Source of the DNA: Panicum virgatum | Lineage: Eukaryota > Streptophyta > Magnoliopsida > Poales > Poaceae | Assembly: GCF_016808335.1 (NCBI RefSeq) | Contig: NC_053144.1 | Location: forward strand, 56,684,195-56,748,194 | Length of the DNA stretch: 64,000 bases | Direction: 5' to 3' | Shown: positions 20,492 to 34,144 of the stretch, piece after piece | Layout: every line of letters starts with the position of its first letter | Numbering within the stretch: the first letter of the stretch is position 1 | Program-made: the position numbers and the translations under genes | Notes under the pieces: model-generated | What the model was told of the DNA's origin: nothing | The model's database searches: none | The model's input: the letters and a program-made list of their open reading frames with translations, nothing else

Positions 20492-23400
20492 ATGGCCTCC
20501 CTGGCGCAGCACGTCGCGGGCCTCCCGTGCCCGCCTCTCTCCGGCGCGTCGCGCCGCCGCCCCGCGGCGCCGAGGCGGCCGCCGTCGGCGCTGGTGTGCG
20601 GGACGTACGCGCTGACCAAGGAGGAGCGGGAGCGGGAGCGGATGCGCCAGCAGTTCGACGAGGCCTCCGAGCGGTGCCGCACAGCGCCCATGGAGGGCGT
20701 CGCCTTCTCCCCCGAGGACCTCGACACCGCCGTCGAGTCCACGGACATCGACACCGAGATCGGCTCCCTTGTAATCCATCGCCCCATCCCCTACTCTATT
20801 GTCACTGCTTGCTCATTTGGCGTGAAGTACAGTAGTTAGCAGCAAATGATGTTCGTCCTTTGAAATTAGACGTTGTAAATAGTGATATGAAAAGGGGAAA
20901 TTAAAGTCACAAGAGCCTTACCTCATGCTCAATTGGATAGCTCTAGTGTGACTGTGTGAGGGTATGGCGGTATGCTGCTTGAGTCTCCCGGAATTTGACC
21001 TGAAACGAAAATGGAGCCAATGTTAGACTGTCGCTAGTATTCAGAGTTCAGTTTTAAACTTACTTGGACAGTGCTATGTTTCTCAGCATTCCTGTAATGA
21101 ATTATGGTTTTTGGGCTGTGGTATTGCTTTTTACCCCTTAGCAGTAACTGATTGGAGAATACTGGAATAACAATCACTAGTTCAGTTGTTCATCAACTTT
21201 TTAGAGAAGAAATTAGTTAAGTATCATTTTTATACCCAAGAACAAACAGAATCAGTTGGACTTGATTCTTGAGGGCAACTTGGATTAACTTACCAATCTT
21301 CCATTCCCTAAGCTGGCTCAGATTATAGCTGTTAGTGGGTGATGTGAGGTCCTGGACCCAGGCCTTGCAATCTATTTGTGTTGTTTGAATTTGAGAGTGG
21401 AGAAAATGGAGGTATTGCTAAATACTAGCTTCTTGCTTCATTTTATTGACAAACTGATTTATCTCTTATATAAGATAGACCCGAACACAATCTCTAACAG
21501 AACCTGAACTCTTCAAACTAAATGCAATTTAACCATAACACAATCCTTAAATAGAGGAAGCTTGATGGCTGCTGCATATGTAGCATGCCTTGCATGGATG
21601 GCTGGTATAATGCTGGACCTGATGAACAATGAATTTTTAGTATAAGACCGCTGTTGATATCCCTAAACTTCGTTTCAAGTTAGATGTATATGTACTGAAT
21701 TGTTTATGCCCATGTTATGGCTTAATAAAGTCAATATTTCAAAAGTGGGTTATCAACCTGTTATGTGTTACAAAGGTAAATGCTGCACCTAATCTTAACT
21801 TGGTTATCACCGGATTTGCATTGGTCCCTGAACTGTTCTTATGGCATTGTGGGCTTGTGGTTCTGCTGTATTCTCCTTTCTCAATGTATTACTTCACTGG
21901 CATTTGCTCTTGCACCTTGACTCTTTGTAGTGTACTGGTTCTGGTCACATTAAACATAAGATCTTATTTAGCTTCACTATTTTCATAATCTTAGCATCTA
22001 AAATCTTTATATGCCTGTGTTATATACAGATTAAAGGAACAGTATTCATGACTACCTCAAATGGTGCATATATTGACATCCAATCGAAGTCTACTGCTTT
22101 CTTGCCTCTGGATGAGGCATGCCTTCTTGACATTGATAATGTTGAAGACGCGGGCATTCGCCCTGGTTTAGTAGAAGAATTCATGATAATTGATGAGAAC
22201 CCTAGTGACGAAACTTTGATTCTGAGTTTGCAAGCAATTCAGCAAGAACTTGCATGGGAAAGGTGCCGGCAACTTCAGGCTGAAGATGTTGTCGCCACGG
22301 GCAAAGTGAGTAAAACTTATACAGAAACAGTCTCTCTCTTCATCTTCTTCTCTCTCTTTTATACTATTATTCTTTGTTGCCCCTTAAATAACTTGCTGTT
22401 GTTGAGAACTGGATTATCTTTTAAGAATGACCTCATGTTTCCCCTTTTTTGTGTTGAACTTGAACCGGTTAGATTTTGCCCCTTTTAATGCCCACTTGAA
22501 TGCAGCACCAATTGTTCTTCATAAAAAATAAATCAGAGACCAGTTATATATCTTGTGGTGCATATTCATTCTTTTTTTAAAGGAAGTGCATATTCACTCT
22601 GAATATTACAGCCACCGACTATTCCAATGTTTTTGCTGTTAACTTCCCATTTCTTTCTTACAATTGCAGATAAATTAGTTGCTAGTTCATGTGACAACTT
22701 ACTATTACCCCGTGCTATGTGCTAAAACTACTGATGAAGTTAGGATACATCAGTTTTTTGATAGCATGCCATCTGTCCTCAAGATTTTATTGTAGTTTAT
22801 GCATGCTTATTTACCCCTGTGCATGCCATCTGTCCTCAAGATGTTGTTGTAGTTTATACATGCTTATTTACCCCTGTGCTGTCTATTTGTCTATAGTGGT
22901 GGTATAGCTTTATGTATGGATGACCTCCCTTGGAACAACCTTTGATGGCATTTTTTTTAGCTTTCTGGGCTATCTTAGTTTCTTCAGAGTTAGTGATTTT
23001 CTTTTCTTATCAATTTTGCTTGCAGGTGATTGGTGGAAACAAAGGAGGTGTAGTAGCTCTTGTGGAAGGGCTTAAGGGATTTGTTCCGTTTTCCCAAGTA
23101 TCATCGGTTAGCTCTCGACCTTGCACAACTTATATTATATGTTTTTTATTGTCTAGCATGAGCTGCTTTTCTTGAAGTTATTGTAGTTTTAAGTTTGATA
23201 CTTTGCTACGGCTGAACTTTACAGTTCCTTATTTGATAAAGTTTTGTTTTATCTTGATCAGAAATCAACTGCAGAAGAGCTGCTTGGCAAAGAACTGCCT
23301 CTCAAGTTTGTAGAGGTTGATGAGGAACAGGGCAGGCTTGTCCTCAGCAACCGCAAGGCAATGGCTGACAGTCAAGCCCAGCTTGGTATTGGTTCAGTTG

Positions 23401-24115
23401 TCTTGGGAACTGTTGAGAGCCTAAAACCTTATGGTGCCTTCATTGACATCGGCGGAATCAATGGTCTTCTCCATGTCAGCCAGATTAGTCATGACCGTGT
23501 TGCGGATATCTCAACAGTTCTGCAACCAGGAGATACCCTCAAGGTATTGCTGTCGTAGTACATGAGAATTATGTTATACCTATACTTCATAGAGCTAAGA
23601 TCAGCGAGCTATGCGGATTTTAGGTGATGATACTGAGCCATGACCGTGAAAGAGGCCGTGTCAGCCTTTCTACAAAGAAGCTTGAGCCAACACCTGGTGA
23701 CATGATCCGTAATCCCAAGCTTGTTTTCGAGAAGGTACGTGTAAAATAAATAACATTTGCACATTTGCTGGGTATGCTTTATATCTGACAAACTGACATA
23801 TGGTTTCTTTGGCTCACATCAGGCTGACGAGATGGCTCAGATATTCAGGCAGAGAATAGCTCAAGCAGAGGCAATGGCTCGTGCTGACATGTTGAGATTC
23901 CAGCCAGAGGTATTGCTAGCACCTCCTTGTTAATATTTTACCATGTCAGAGTGCATGTCATCTAACTTCAACTCTATGAGTAAATCATCTAATTAAATCG
24001 TCTTCCTGCATTACCTCTTCAGAGTGGATTGACACTCAGTTCAGAGGGAATCCTAGGACCATTGTCATCGGACTCACCTTCAGAGGATTCAGGAGAAGAA
24101 CCCACGGATGAATAG
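20492..24115 (+). CDS. RPS1: Plastid 30S ribosomal protein S1 (seven exons)
   Basis: A component of the chloroplast small ribosomal subunit that binds mRNA during translation initiation. Exons are 20492-20770, 22030-22305, 23026-23106, 23262-23543, 23624-23734, 23823-23909 and 24023-24115, all with GT-AG introns in phase 0, giving 402 residues, close to known plastid S1 proteins. Residues 1 to about 35 form a Ser/Arg/Pro/Ala-rich transit peptide. Three S1 (OB-fold) domains follow at about 88-157, 180-250 and 258-330. The last is the most typical ([37 protein letters not shown]). The tail is acidic ([11 protein letters not shown]). The start codon is the first ATG before the transit peptide. 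A Tourist MITE lies just upstream. No coding damage was seen. Confidence 0.95.
22558..22599 (-). repeat. Micro-insertion in RPS1 intron 2
   Basis: GTGCATATTCATTC (22558-22571) and GTGCATATTCACTC (22586-22599) differ by one base. They flank TTTTTTTAAAGGAA, which on the minus strand ends in an A-run. It has the same architecture as the other micro-insertions. Confidence 0.58.
22764..22877 (+). repeat. 57-bp tandem duplication in RPS1 intron 2
   Basis: Two copies of a 57 bp unit beginning GCATGCCATCTGTCCTCAAG start at 22764 and 22821, with a few mismatches. It lies inside the intron and leaves the splice sites untouched. Confidence 0.8.
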
Positions 24116-25646
24116 AAGCGGTAGACAGAACGCATCAGATTTGGAAGATGTGATGGCTGTTTATGATATTCATTTTTCTTGGAGCGAAGGCATGACAAAT
24201 GGCCTGTTCTGTTCAGATCGTTTCCCCTCTTTCAGTTGTGCTTGTCCCCATGTGTAGGAAATTTGGAAATGTAAGAAGGTTCTGAAGACGCTGAAAAGAA
24301 ATGGGATTTACTTATCTTATGAAGCTATCCAATCCTTGCAGGACCCCCAAAAGTATAGTTGACCGTGAGCTTATATTTGTGTATTTCATCCGTATTCAGC
24401 AGGGAACACGCAAAGTGCTCTGAATTAGGCACCACGTTTTACTCAAAACCAAGGCAAAAGACGTGTCAACAGCAAATCAGCGTACGGAAGCCAAAGTTCC
24501 AAGCCAAATTTTGCTGTTGCGCTGTGGCGGAGCGGATGGTTATGGAACACTTGGCGAAGTAGTTGAACTTGCTTGAATTGCCTACAACCCCTTCAACACA
24601 GTGCCGCAACAGATGTCCATAGAAATGTTCGTGCTACTTCACCGGACCAGTACCAAAAAAAGAAAAGTGGGGCAAAGCTACTTTTGCAACTCCGCAGGTT
24701 GACAACGGATAAACTTCTTTTCATTTCTTTTATCGAGTCAGTTGCGCCTGGAGCAGCTGTGCTGTTCTGTTCCTCACGGCCACTCGACAGACAGAAGAGA
24801 AAACGGTTTTAAAATAGTTTGCTTGTACAATACAACTGTGCTCCCCTTGCCCTTTTGTTCAAACATATCAAGCTGCCAAACCTTACTAGTTTCACTGATA
24901 GCGCCCTCCACTATTTTTCACACACCAAACATTATATCAAATGGCCCTTTATTTCTCTGCCCCTCTCGGCGCATGTCAACTCTGAATAATCTCCTTCAGA
25001 AAAGGCTTTCACATTGTGAGAAATCCGGATTATATCCATTGAATTTACCGGGGTTCAATTAGCTTTGCTGATCCTCGATCACGCGTAGGCATCTGCTGAA
25101 AGACCTGAACGGCTACCAAACTAATACGGCAGCAGAGTCAGCAGCCAGTGTCCGTCCCTTTCCCGGGACTCCTTATTTTTCTGAACCCTTGTACCCACTG
25201 CAAAACCCCCTATGTATCCAGTTCTTCCGGCCAGCACGACCTCAGAGTGCTTTTTCCCCCGTATGGTATCTTCAGGTGGACCTACTGTTCATGCACGTCG
25301 ACCGGTGGCTCGCCGGTGCGCCCGCCGATCAGTCCCCCCGCCCCGCCGTGAGTGCGGATTGGAATCCGATCGCTGGCCGGGCCGGCCGGCCGGCCGGATA
25401 AGCCTCCCGTCGCCGGCAACTTGCGGCTGGCACCAGGAAGCAAAGCGTGTCTCTTCGTTGAGCTCCGCACCGCAATGTAGCTGTCGATCGATCGATCGGC
25501 CGAGCTGAAGTTGAAGCTGCAGCCATCCACCAAGCTGATGAGTGAGATCTTCGTGTACGTAACGGCTCGGCAGTCAGCAGTCAGCACGTACGCGTTGCTT
25601 GGCGCCCTTGGCTTCTTCTCACGGGTCACTGTGCTGTCTGTCAGCT
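24116..25646. other. RPS1 3' UTR, then intergenic DNA
   Basis: The first 200-250 bases after the stop are the likely 3' UTR. Beyond about 24400 only short open frames without domains are seen. Confidence 0.45.
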
Positions 25647-25690
25647 ACTAGCTATACGTGGGGTTTTTTTTTTACTAGAGCTATACGTGG
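25647..25690 (-). repeat. Micro-insertion: poly(T) insert between 15-17 bp direct repeats
   Basis: ACTAGCTATACGTGG (25647-25661) and ACTAGAGCTATACGTGG (25674-25690) match apart from a 2-bp gap. The insert is GG plus ten T, a bare poly(A) on the minus strand. Confidence 0.58.
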
Positions 25691-26226
25691 TGTTTGACTG
25701 TGAACAGGGAGGTATCTAGCCTTTCCCTGCCTACTGCGGCTGGCTAACACCGCTAGCTCACTGCTCTCGCCTGCTCGCTCGCTTAATAATTGGCATTTGA
25801 CAAGTGGAGCGTGTACGCTGACCGGCAGCTCAGGAGGCGGATTAGGTAGCACGGCATAACATGACAGTACATGCACCACCACGCGCAGGGCGGATTATTG
25901 TACAAGTTCTGTTTACAATGAGCTACGGTCTTTGCAAGTACTAATTATAACACAGTCTCTGGACGCTTTTGAACTGATCTCTTTCCCCCTTTCTCGCTCC
26001 ATTTTCAGCATGCATGCCAATAGAATAGCTACTGGCAGCTGCTCCAGACTCGAAAAGGCGGCGACGCCGGAGTCAGTGGTCTCTAGCTCGCTGCCGAATT
26101 CCGGCGAGGTAATAAACCCGGTGCGCTCTGCAGGCACGTGGTAATATACGACGTGTTGAGGTTGAGAACTCGGTCCCCGACTCGAGAGCAACACAACACG
26201 TACACGGTGAAGTCCTCGCGCTGTGC

Positions 26227-28095
<1,869 letters not shown>

Positions 28096-28229
28096 TTTAC
28101 TGTACCACTTATTAGATAATGGATGAAAAGCATCCGGCCTCTACGCCCAAGGGCGTACACAACCAATTATTACAGGGTTCGCATAAATGGGAAAAATAGA
28201 TGAGAGCGAAGCCGTTCTCAAAGATAAAA

Positions 28230-28913
28230 TTACAGCAAACGATAAAAAGTGTTCCATCCTCCCTTGATGAACTCCAAAGCGATAGTTTCTATGTTTCTGC
28301 TCATCAAGGAAAGTGTTGTCTTGGCTTGCTCCTCACGCTGCAGCTGCGCCCAGAAACGTAACCAATACGTCCCCCTGAAAATAACCTGCAAAATCGAATG
28401 ATATTTGACTTTGTGAAAAATTATATCATTCCGGCATCTCCAGATTGCCCAGCAAACAATAGCCACTCCCACCCAAATCAAATTCCTAATCTTTTTAGAT
28501 TGATTAGAAAGCCATGAGCTAAACATATGCCTAATCGAATTAGGTGGAGTCAAACTTGTAGCGTAAGAAATTATCCTCCAAACCATTCTCGCGTACGGGC
28601 AATCTAAGAAAAGTTGATCTATAGACTCATTAATATTACAGCCACAACATTTTTGGCTACCCGTCCAGTTCTTTTTAGCGAGATTATCTTTTGTTAAAAC
28701 CACTCCCTTTTGCAGATACCAAAGGAAGATTTTAATTTTGAGAGGAATCTTTAGTTTCCAAATACTCTTATGTCGAAATGGTGGGTTTCTATCTATCAGA
28801 TGTAGATAGAGAGAGCGAACTGTATATGACCTGGATGTGGTCATATTCCAGTTGAAATTATCAGGCTCGTCACCAAGTTGACATGGGCGATTTGCGCTAC
28901 AAGGTTTTGCCAT
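28230..28913 (-). pseudogene. LINE zinc-binding C-terminal domain (zf-RVT), frameshifted
   Basis: Continues the reverse transcriptase in another frame after a shift near 28850-28910. It holds the zf-RVT region (WKLKIPLKIKIFLWYLQ, then CCGCN...ESIDQLFLDCPYARMVW) and a tail ending before the 3' UTR. This domain lies at the C-terminus of plant L1 proteins. Confidence 0.8.
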
Positions 28914-30238
28914 TCAAGCAGTTTATTATCCACCAACGCTCTCCTGAAGGATACCTGGAGAGGCGACGTGGCCATAACTTTAGCCACTGTTGCGTGTGGA
29001 TCCCTCACTATATTGTATATTGATGGATATTTAATTTTGAAAGGTCTGTCTCCTATCCATGTATCTTCCCAGAATCTGGTCTTGGACCCATCCTTTACCA
29101 CAAAACAGCCAAGGCCGAACACCTCATCTTTAATCTTCATGAGGCCTCTCCAAAAATAAGAGTCGTAGGATCTTGCCTTTACCTGGGTTAGTGACTTGGA
29201 ATGTAGATATTTATTAGTTAGCAGCTTTTGCCACATGCCATCGGTATTCAGCAGGTTTACAAGCCACTTAGCCAATAAACACTTATTCTGCAATTGCAGA
29301 TTTACGATTCCAAGTCTTCCTTGGTCCTTAGGACGACACAAGATGTCCCACTTGATAAGTCGGTATTTATGTTTATCCGATGATCCTTGCCAGAAAAACC
29401 TTGATCTAAATTTGTCAAGGTTTTTGAGAACCCCTTTGGGAATTTCAAAGAAGGACATCATGAACATGGGTAGGCTACTAAGTACTGAGTTTAAGAGGAC
29501 TAGCTGCCCTCCATAGGAAAGATATTTCGCTTTCCAACAAGAGAATTTTTTCTCGAAGCGTTCCTCTATTTTTCTCCATTCAGAATTTAGGAGTTGCTTG
29601 TGGTGCATAGGGATCCCTAGATATCTGAAGGGATATTCACCAGCATTACAACCAAAGAGATTAGTGTAGGTATCTTTCATCTCTTTGGCGGCACCAAAAC
29701 AGAATATTTCGCTCTTGTGGAAGTTGATCTTGAGACCTGATAATTGCTCGAAAGCACATAGCAAAAGTTTGAGATTTTTTGCTTGTTCCAGGTCATGGTC
29801 AATAAAGATGATAGTGTCATTCGCATATTGCAGTATTGATAAACCATCCTCTACAAGATGAGGAATGACACCTCTTATTTGATCATCGGCTTTTGCTCTC
29901 TTGATCAGGAGAGTCAGCATATCAGCCACGATGTTAAATAAGATAGGTGACATAGGGTCCCCTTGACGGAGTCCTCTCTTAGTTTGGAAGTATGGGCCGA
30001 CATAATCGTTAACCTTGATTCCCACCCTTCCTCCTGTCACCATACATTCAATCAGCCTACACCACTTGGAGGAGAACCCTTTCATGCGTAGGGTTTGCTG
30101 CAGGAATGGCCATTTGACCTTATCATACGCCTTTTCGAAATCGATCTTAAGAATGATCCCATCTCGATTTTTTGTATGTAGTTCATGGATAGTTTCGTAT
30201 AGGATGACTACTCCTTCCATGATATTCCTGCCAGGCAT
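28841..30238 (-). pseudogene. LINE reverse transcriptase (465 codons open), catalytic motif altered
   Basis: Contains PGRNIMEGVV, DFEKAYDKV, GLRQGDPMSP and the palm motif. That motif reads YANDTIIF where active enzymes have an F/YADD core, so the first of the two metal-binding aspartates is replaced by asparagine. The thumb and connection follow (FRYLGIPMH, LSYGGQLVLLNSVLSS). The frame begins at the truncated 5' end, so the N-terminal part is missing. The enzyme is expected to be inactive even apart from the downstream frameshift. Confidence 0.85.
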
Positions 30239-30250
30239 AAAAGCTGTTTA

Positions 30251-32602
30251 TCACATCACCCAAGATATTTGTAACATGCAGTCATGTATAGTACTACTAG
30301 TATGGCACGACGTACTTTTAGTTTGGAGATGTCTGTACGCGTACAGTGTGGCACTTTTACAGATATTTGTACGTGCATGTTGCGCGACAAAAAGCGAGCG
30401 TAATGAACTGTTTGGCGAAGAAGAGCTCGCTCGATCCAGAGATATCTAATTAGTGATCTAAACTGTTTGATAGCTATGCTCAATTAAATCGCATATGCAT
30501 GCTTGAAGAAGTTTGATCAAGGAACACTAGCAAGCAGCTAGCTAGCTCTCTTTCTGCTGGAAGAAGCACTTGTAGTGCTGTATGATTGGAGGATGATGAT
30601 TGATGATCGTGTTCCTCGATCGATCGTCGTGCATGCGGTTGGGCACCTCAGAAGGTTGAGCTTGATGCACTTTAGGGGGGTGACGATATTTTCGGGTATG
30701 AAGCATCGGCCGAGTCGAGCCTCAGTGCTACGCATAATTGACGCAACATGGATCAAGGTAGATGCTAATATTAGTTATTATTCTAGTTTTCTTTTCTCTT
30801 CATGCATGTTTGTTCAGCCTACACTTTGCAACTGTTCAAATAATGTACTCAACCGTTCCTTACTTTTCTAAATAAACGACCTATAATCTGAAACGGATTG
30901 AGTACGGAGTACATCTCCAATCCACTAGCATATAGGCTTCTGATAGGGATTTTTACATTCTTTATAAAAAATAAGAAGGAAAATTTGCTTAAGCGCCTTT
31001 GGAAAAATTAGAACCTTACGTCAGGTGAGACATTTGACCCTGCATATATATGCTACGTTTGCAAACTTCTCTGAATACTTCCAAGGACTGAAAGGGGAAT
31101 ATAATGGCGTCAGTGTGCTTAGATATAGAATTATAGATTGGGTCGTAGGTCGAAGCAATCTAATCCTCCCATCCCTTCTCATCATCCTGAGATAATATAT
31201 CAAAATAACTGCTGCTATTGCCATTGAACATTGGCCGGGAGAATCTTTATTGCCAGTCAGTTATCGTAGCTTGTTGTATGCACTGTCGAGTTTGACCGGA
31301 GTGAGACAGCACAATTGGGACTGGCATATACGCACGCTATACGGCCTATCTCCAGTCAAAAGCATGATCACCTCGCCCAAGCGAAGCGAGCTGAATTAAT
31401 AGCATCCCCTCTAACCCACTAAGCAAGAAGCTGTGACTAATAATGTCGCTTGCTAGTGTTTTACTGGTTAGCTAGTCTTAATTTGTAACTTGACACTTCT
31501 AGAAATTTTTACCTTCTTCGGTATACTTTGATCGGCCTGAAGAGGAACAGTCAGCTTGATGATGTATCAACTAGGTTTTGTCTCAAGGTAGAAAACGAAG
31601 GAAACATATATATTCATGCGAGTCAAATCAATTTCAACGAAATCTCTAAGGCATATTCAACCAGATGTAAACCTTCTGCTTCGATAAGTCCAAAAAATGG
31701 ACATCAATCAATTTCAACGAAATCGGTTACCATTCAACATGTAAATATTCTGTACTAAGGATGTCCATTTCATAACGACATGCATCTGGTGGGTCTCCAA
31801 TTTGACCATAGTAGTAATTTTCTAGTGGCAAGGAATTATTTTGAAAGTACGATAACTCTGAAATGGTTGCTATTAGTAACACGTTCATTAAATCTATAGG
31901 TTTTTTCTTTCACTATGTTCAGTTGGTTGTGACTTGTGGGCCGTGTTGATTTGTTATGAGAGAAAAGTACAGCTGGCAGGCTAGTGGCTGGTGTTAATTT
32001 GGTATGAGACAAAAATACTATTGCTGGTTGCTAGCATAACTATCCACAGAAGGCACAGAAGACCAACATTAAGCTATATGCATTAATGAATAGCAAAAAG
32101 ATCCAGCATATTTGCAAGCTTAGTTTCGTCTCCGTGAATCATTTCTCCAAGTAAAAGAGAGCTGGACCTGAAGTACCGAGGAACGCCATGATTATACTAC
32201 AGAAGTTTATATTGAGTATCTGAGTAAACAGAAGCCAAGATTGAGCTGGGAAATAGGCACTTGGTTGATTATTATGATGAATTCTTAGTTCTTACCTGCT
32301 CTTCTAGAAACCCATGCATGCTTCCAACATGTCTCCATTTTTCTCGACCCACCTGCATTGACACAAACACTCTCGAAAGAGCTTGAAATAAACCGGCGCA
32401 TGATTGAGCATCAAATCAAACAAAACAAAGCCAAAGCGTCAGCCGTGTTTTGTACTTTGCAGCACCATCAGCTGCTGGCACCTAACTCCTCCCCGCCGTC
32501 CCAAAGTCGGCACGTCGCCCTGTGCCAGTGCTCACTGCGGGCCCCGCGTGCAGCCCTAACATTTGTCCCTGTCTCCACGAACTTAAAAAAAATACTTCCA
32601 AC
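30251..32602. other. Intergenic DNA, nothing coding recognised
   Basis: AT-rich to mixed sequence. The part 31930-32040 resembles the MITE remnant near 19850. No gene, RNA or further element could be supported. Confidence 0.45.
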
Positions 32603-32651
32603 ATGGCATCGATTTTTTTTCTTTTCTTTGAAAAAAAGGCATGCATCGATT
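32603..32651. repeat. Possible micro-insertion between ATG(G)CATCGATT repeats
   Basis: ATGGCATCGATT (32603-32614) and ATGCATCGATT (32641-32651) flank a 26 bp insert of T-run, CTTTTCTTTG and A-run. The repeat is short with one gap, so this is weaker than the other cases. Confidence 0.4.
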
Positions 32652-32740
32652 AATTTTGACCCTCGCAGCTTTGGATAACCGCTCACGTTTGACGAGTGGT
32701 CTCTCGGGACTTGGAAATTTCCATGGCCATCGATCGAGCA

Positions 32741-33079
32741 GGCCGTGTTTGGTTGTCTTCCGTAAATTTTTTGAAAAAAAGTATTTTTTTATATTTGAAA
32801 TACTAAACATAGACTAATCACAAAAATAATTACAGAACTCGTCTGTAAATCGCGAGACGAATCTAATGAGACTAATTAATCCGTCATTAGAGATTATTTA
32901 CTGTAGTATTACTGTAACAATTTAGCATCTAATTACAACCTAATTAGGTTCATTAGATTCGTCTCGCCATTTACAGACAGTAGTCGCAATGCGTTTTTTA
33001 TTTCGTTTAGATTTAAGTCTCCATGCAGGTGCCGAATTTTTTTTTTTGAAATTTTGGTTTTTGCAACCAAACACGGTCC
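32741..33079. mobile_element. Intact MITE of the GGCCGTGTTTGG group
   Basis: The left end GGCCGTGTTTGGTTG pairs with the right end CAACCAAACACGGTCC. The core GTAAATCGCGAGACGAATC and its inverted partner GATTCGTCTCGCCATTTAC face each other, so the whole element can fold back. It is the intact relative of the split MITE at 8046-10515. The target duplication is unclear. Confidence 0.8.
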
Positions 33080-33943
33080 AGGGTCTGCAGGTCCAAGCTG
33101 CGGGCCCCGCATCCGGTCCGAAAGCTGCTGCGTCAGCCGTCAGGTTGTTAGGCTGACCTCACCAGCATCCCTCCAGCCGCCCCCCACGCGACGCCACGGC
33201 ACACGTGGCCCGGCCCCAGCTCCGCAGCCCCCGCCACGTCGCCCGCCACGTCGCCCGCTGGACGCCTCTCGCGGAACGCCACCGCAGGCTGGTGAGGTCA
33301 GCCTTACCAGTACGTGCGACGACGCCGACGAGACGAGAATTTTTAAAAACAAGGGTCGAGTCGGTCATGACTACGCATTTGAAGAAGGGTGGTCTAAAGA
33401 TTAGTGGCGCTAGTGGCAGTGTACTTGTCAGAAAGATGAGCAGGTTTAGTCAAAGACGCCTCGGCTCTGAGCTAGCGAGCAATTAGCAAGATGACCACGA
33501 TGCATTAGCCGTCGTTGATTCTGCATTACGCGCATAATCAGTGGAGAGTTCTTGCATGCATGCGTAGTACGCTCTGATTAAATTTGAATCTCCAAGACCA
33601 GGAAAAAAGTTGCGAATGAGTGGTCGTTATCACTTCAGTCGTTGACACGTTTAAATTAATTAAACAGTTTGGACTTCTCGTGGCATATACTTGTCTCTTA
33701 CTACTAGCATACTAGTAGCATGGTAGTTACGGTGCTTCACATTTCCTGAAGATATGAGCAGCCATGTAATGAGCTTGTCCTACATTCAGTTGCTTAATTT
33801 GTGGTGAGGCATTTTTTTCGCCTTAAAATGCTTGATGCGAAAGCTGAGTGTCTGAGTGCCCCCAAATAAAGCGTTCATCACCATCAATACTCGCAAAAAA
33901 AAAAAGGTTTACAAGAGTCTCGATAGCACCTCAGGTTCTAGTT
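33080..33943. other. Intergenic DNA
   Basis: A GC-rich patch (33090-33330) and then AT-rich sequence with an A-run at 33895-33905. No gene recognised. Confidence 0.4.
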
Positions 33944-34144
33944 TTGACTCCTCATAAGAGCGAATATTTTAGGATTTAATGACATTGTGCATTCAGTGAT
34001 AGACGACGTTCCCGTTGACAGCGAGGCGCGAGGATTTGTCGACTCGGTCTTCAAAGATACTCATAGGGGTAGCATTTGCGTACGTGTGTTCATTGGGGTG
34101 TGCGTGTGTTGAGTGTCTGAGTTATATTGTGTAATCTAAAAAAA
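33944..34144 (+). mobile_element. SINE fragment (3' part), forward orientation
   Basis: Contains GACGTTCCCGTTGACAGCGA, CATAGGGGTAG, TTCATTGGGGTG and a terminal A-run (34138-34144), matching the 3' half of the SINE at 18619-18908. The tRNA-like head is missing or unrecognisable. Confidence 0.65.

Larger units (their letters stand above)
28100..30250 (-). mobile_element. L1-type LINE, 5'-truncated
   Basis: On the minus strand the fragment runs from within the reverse transcriptase to a short 3' UTR ending near ATTATCTAATAA. No endonuclease or ORF1 is present, so about half or more of the element is missing at the 5' end. I could not define a convincing target duplication, and the ends are approximate. 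Confidence 0.82.

Noticed and set aside
30538..30871. Small gene downstream of the L1 LINE
   Set aside because: Short frames only, no motif, and start and splice context is poor.
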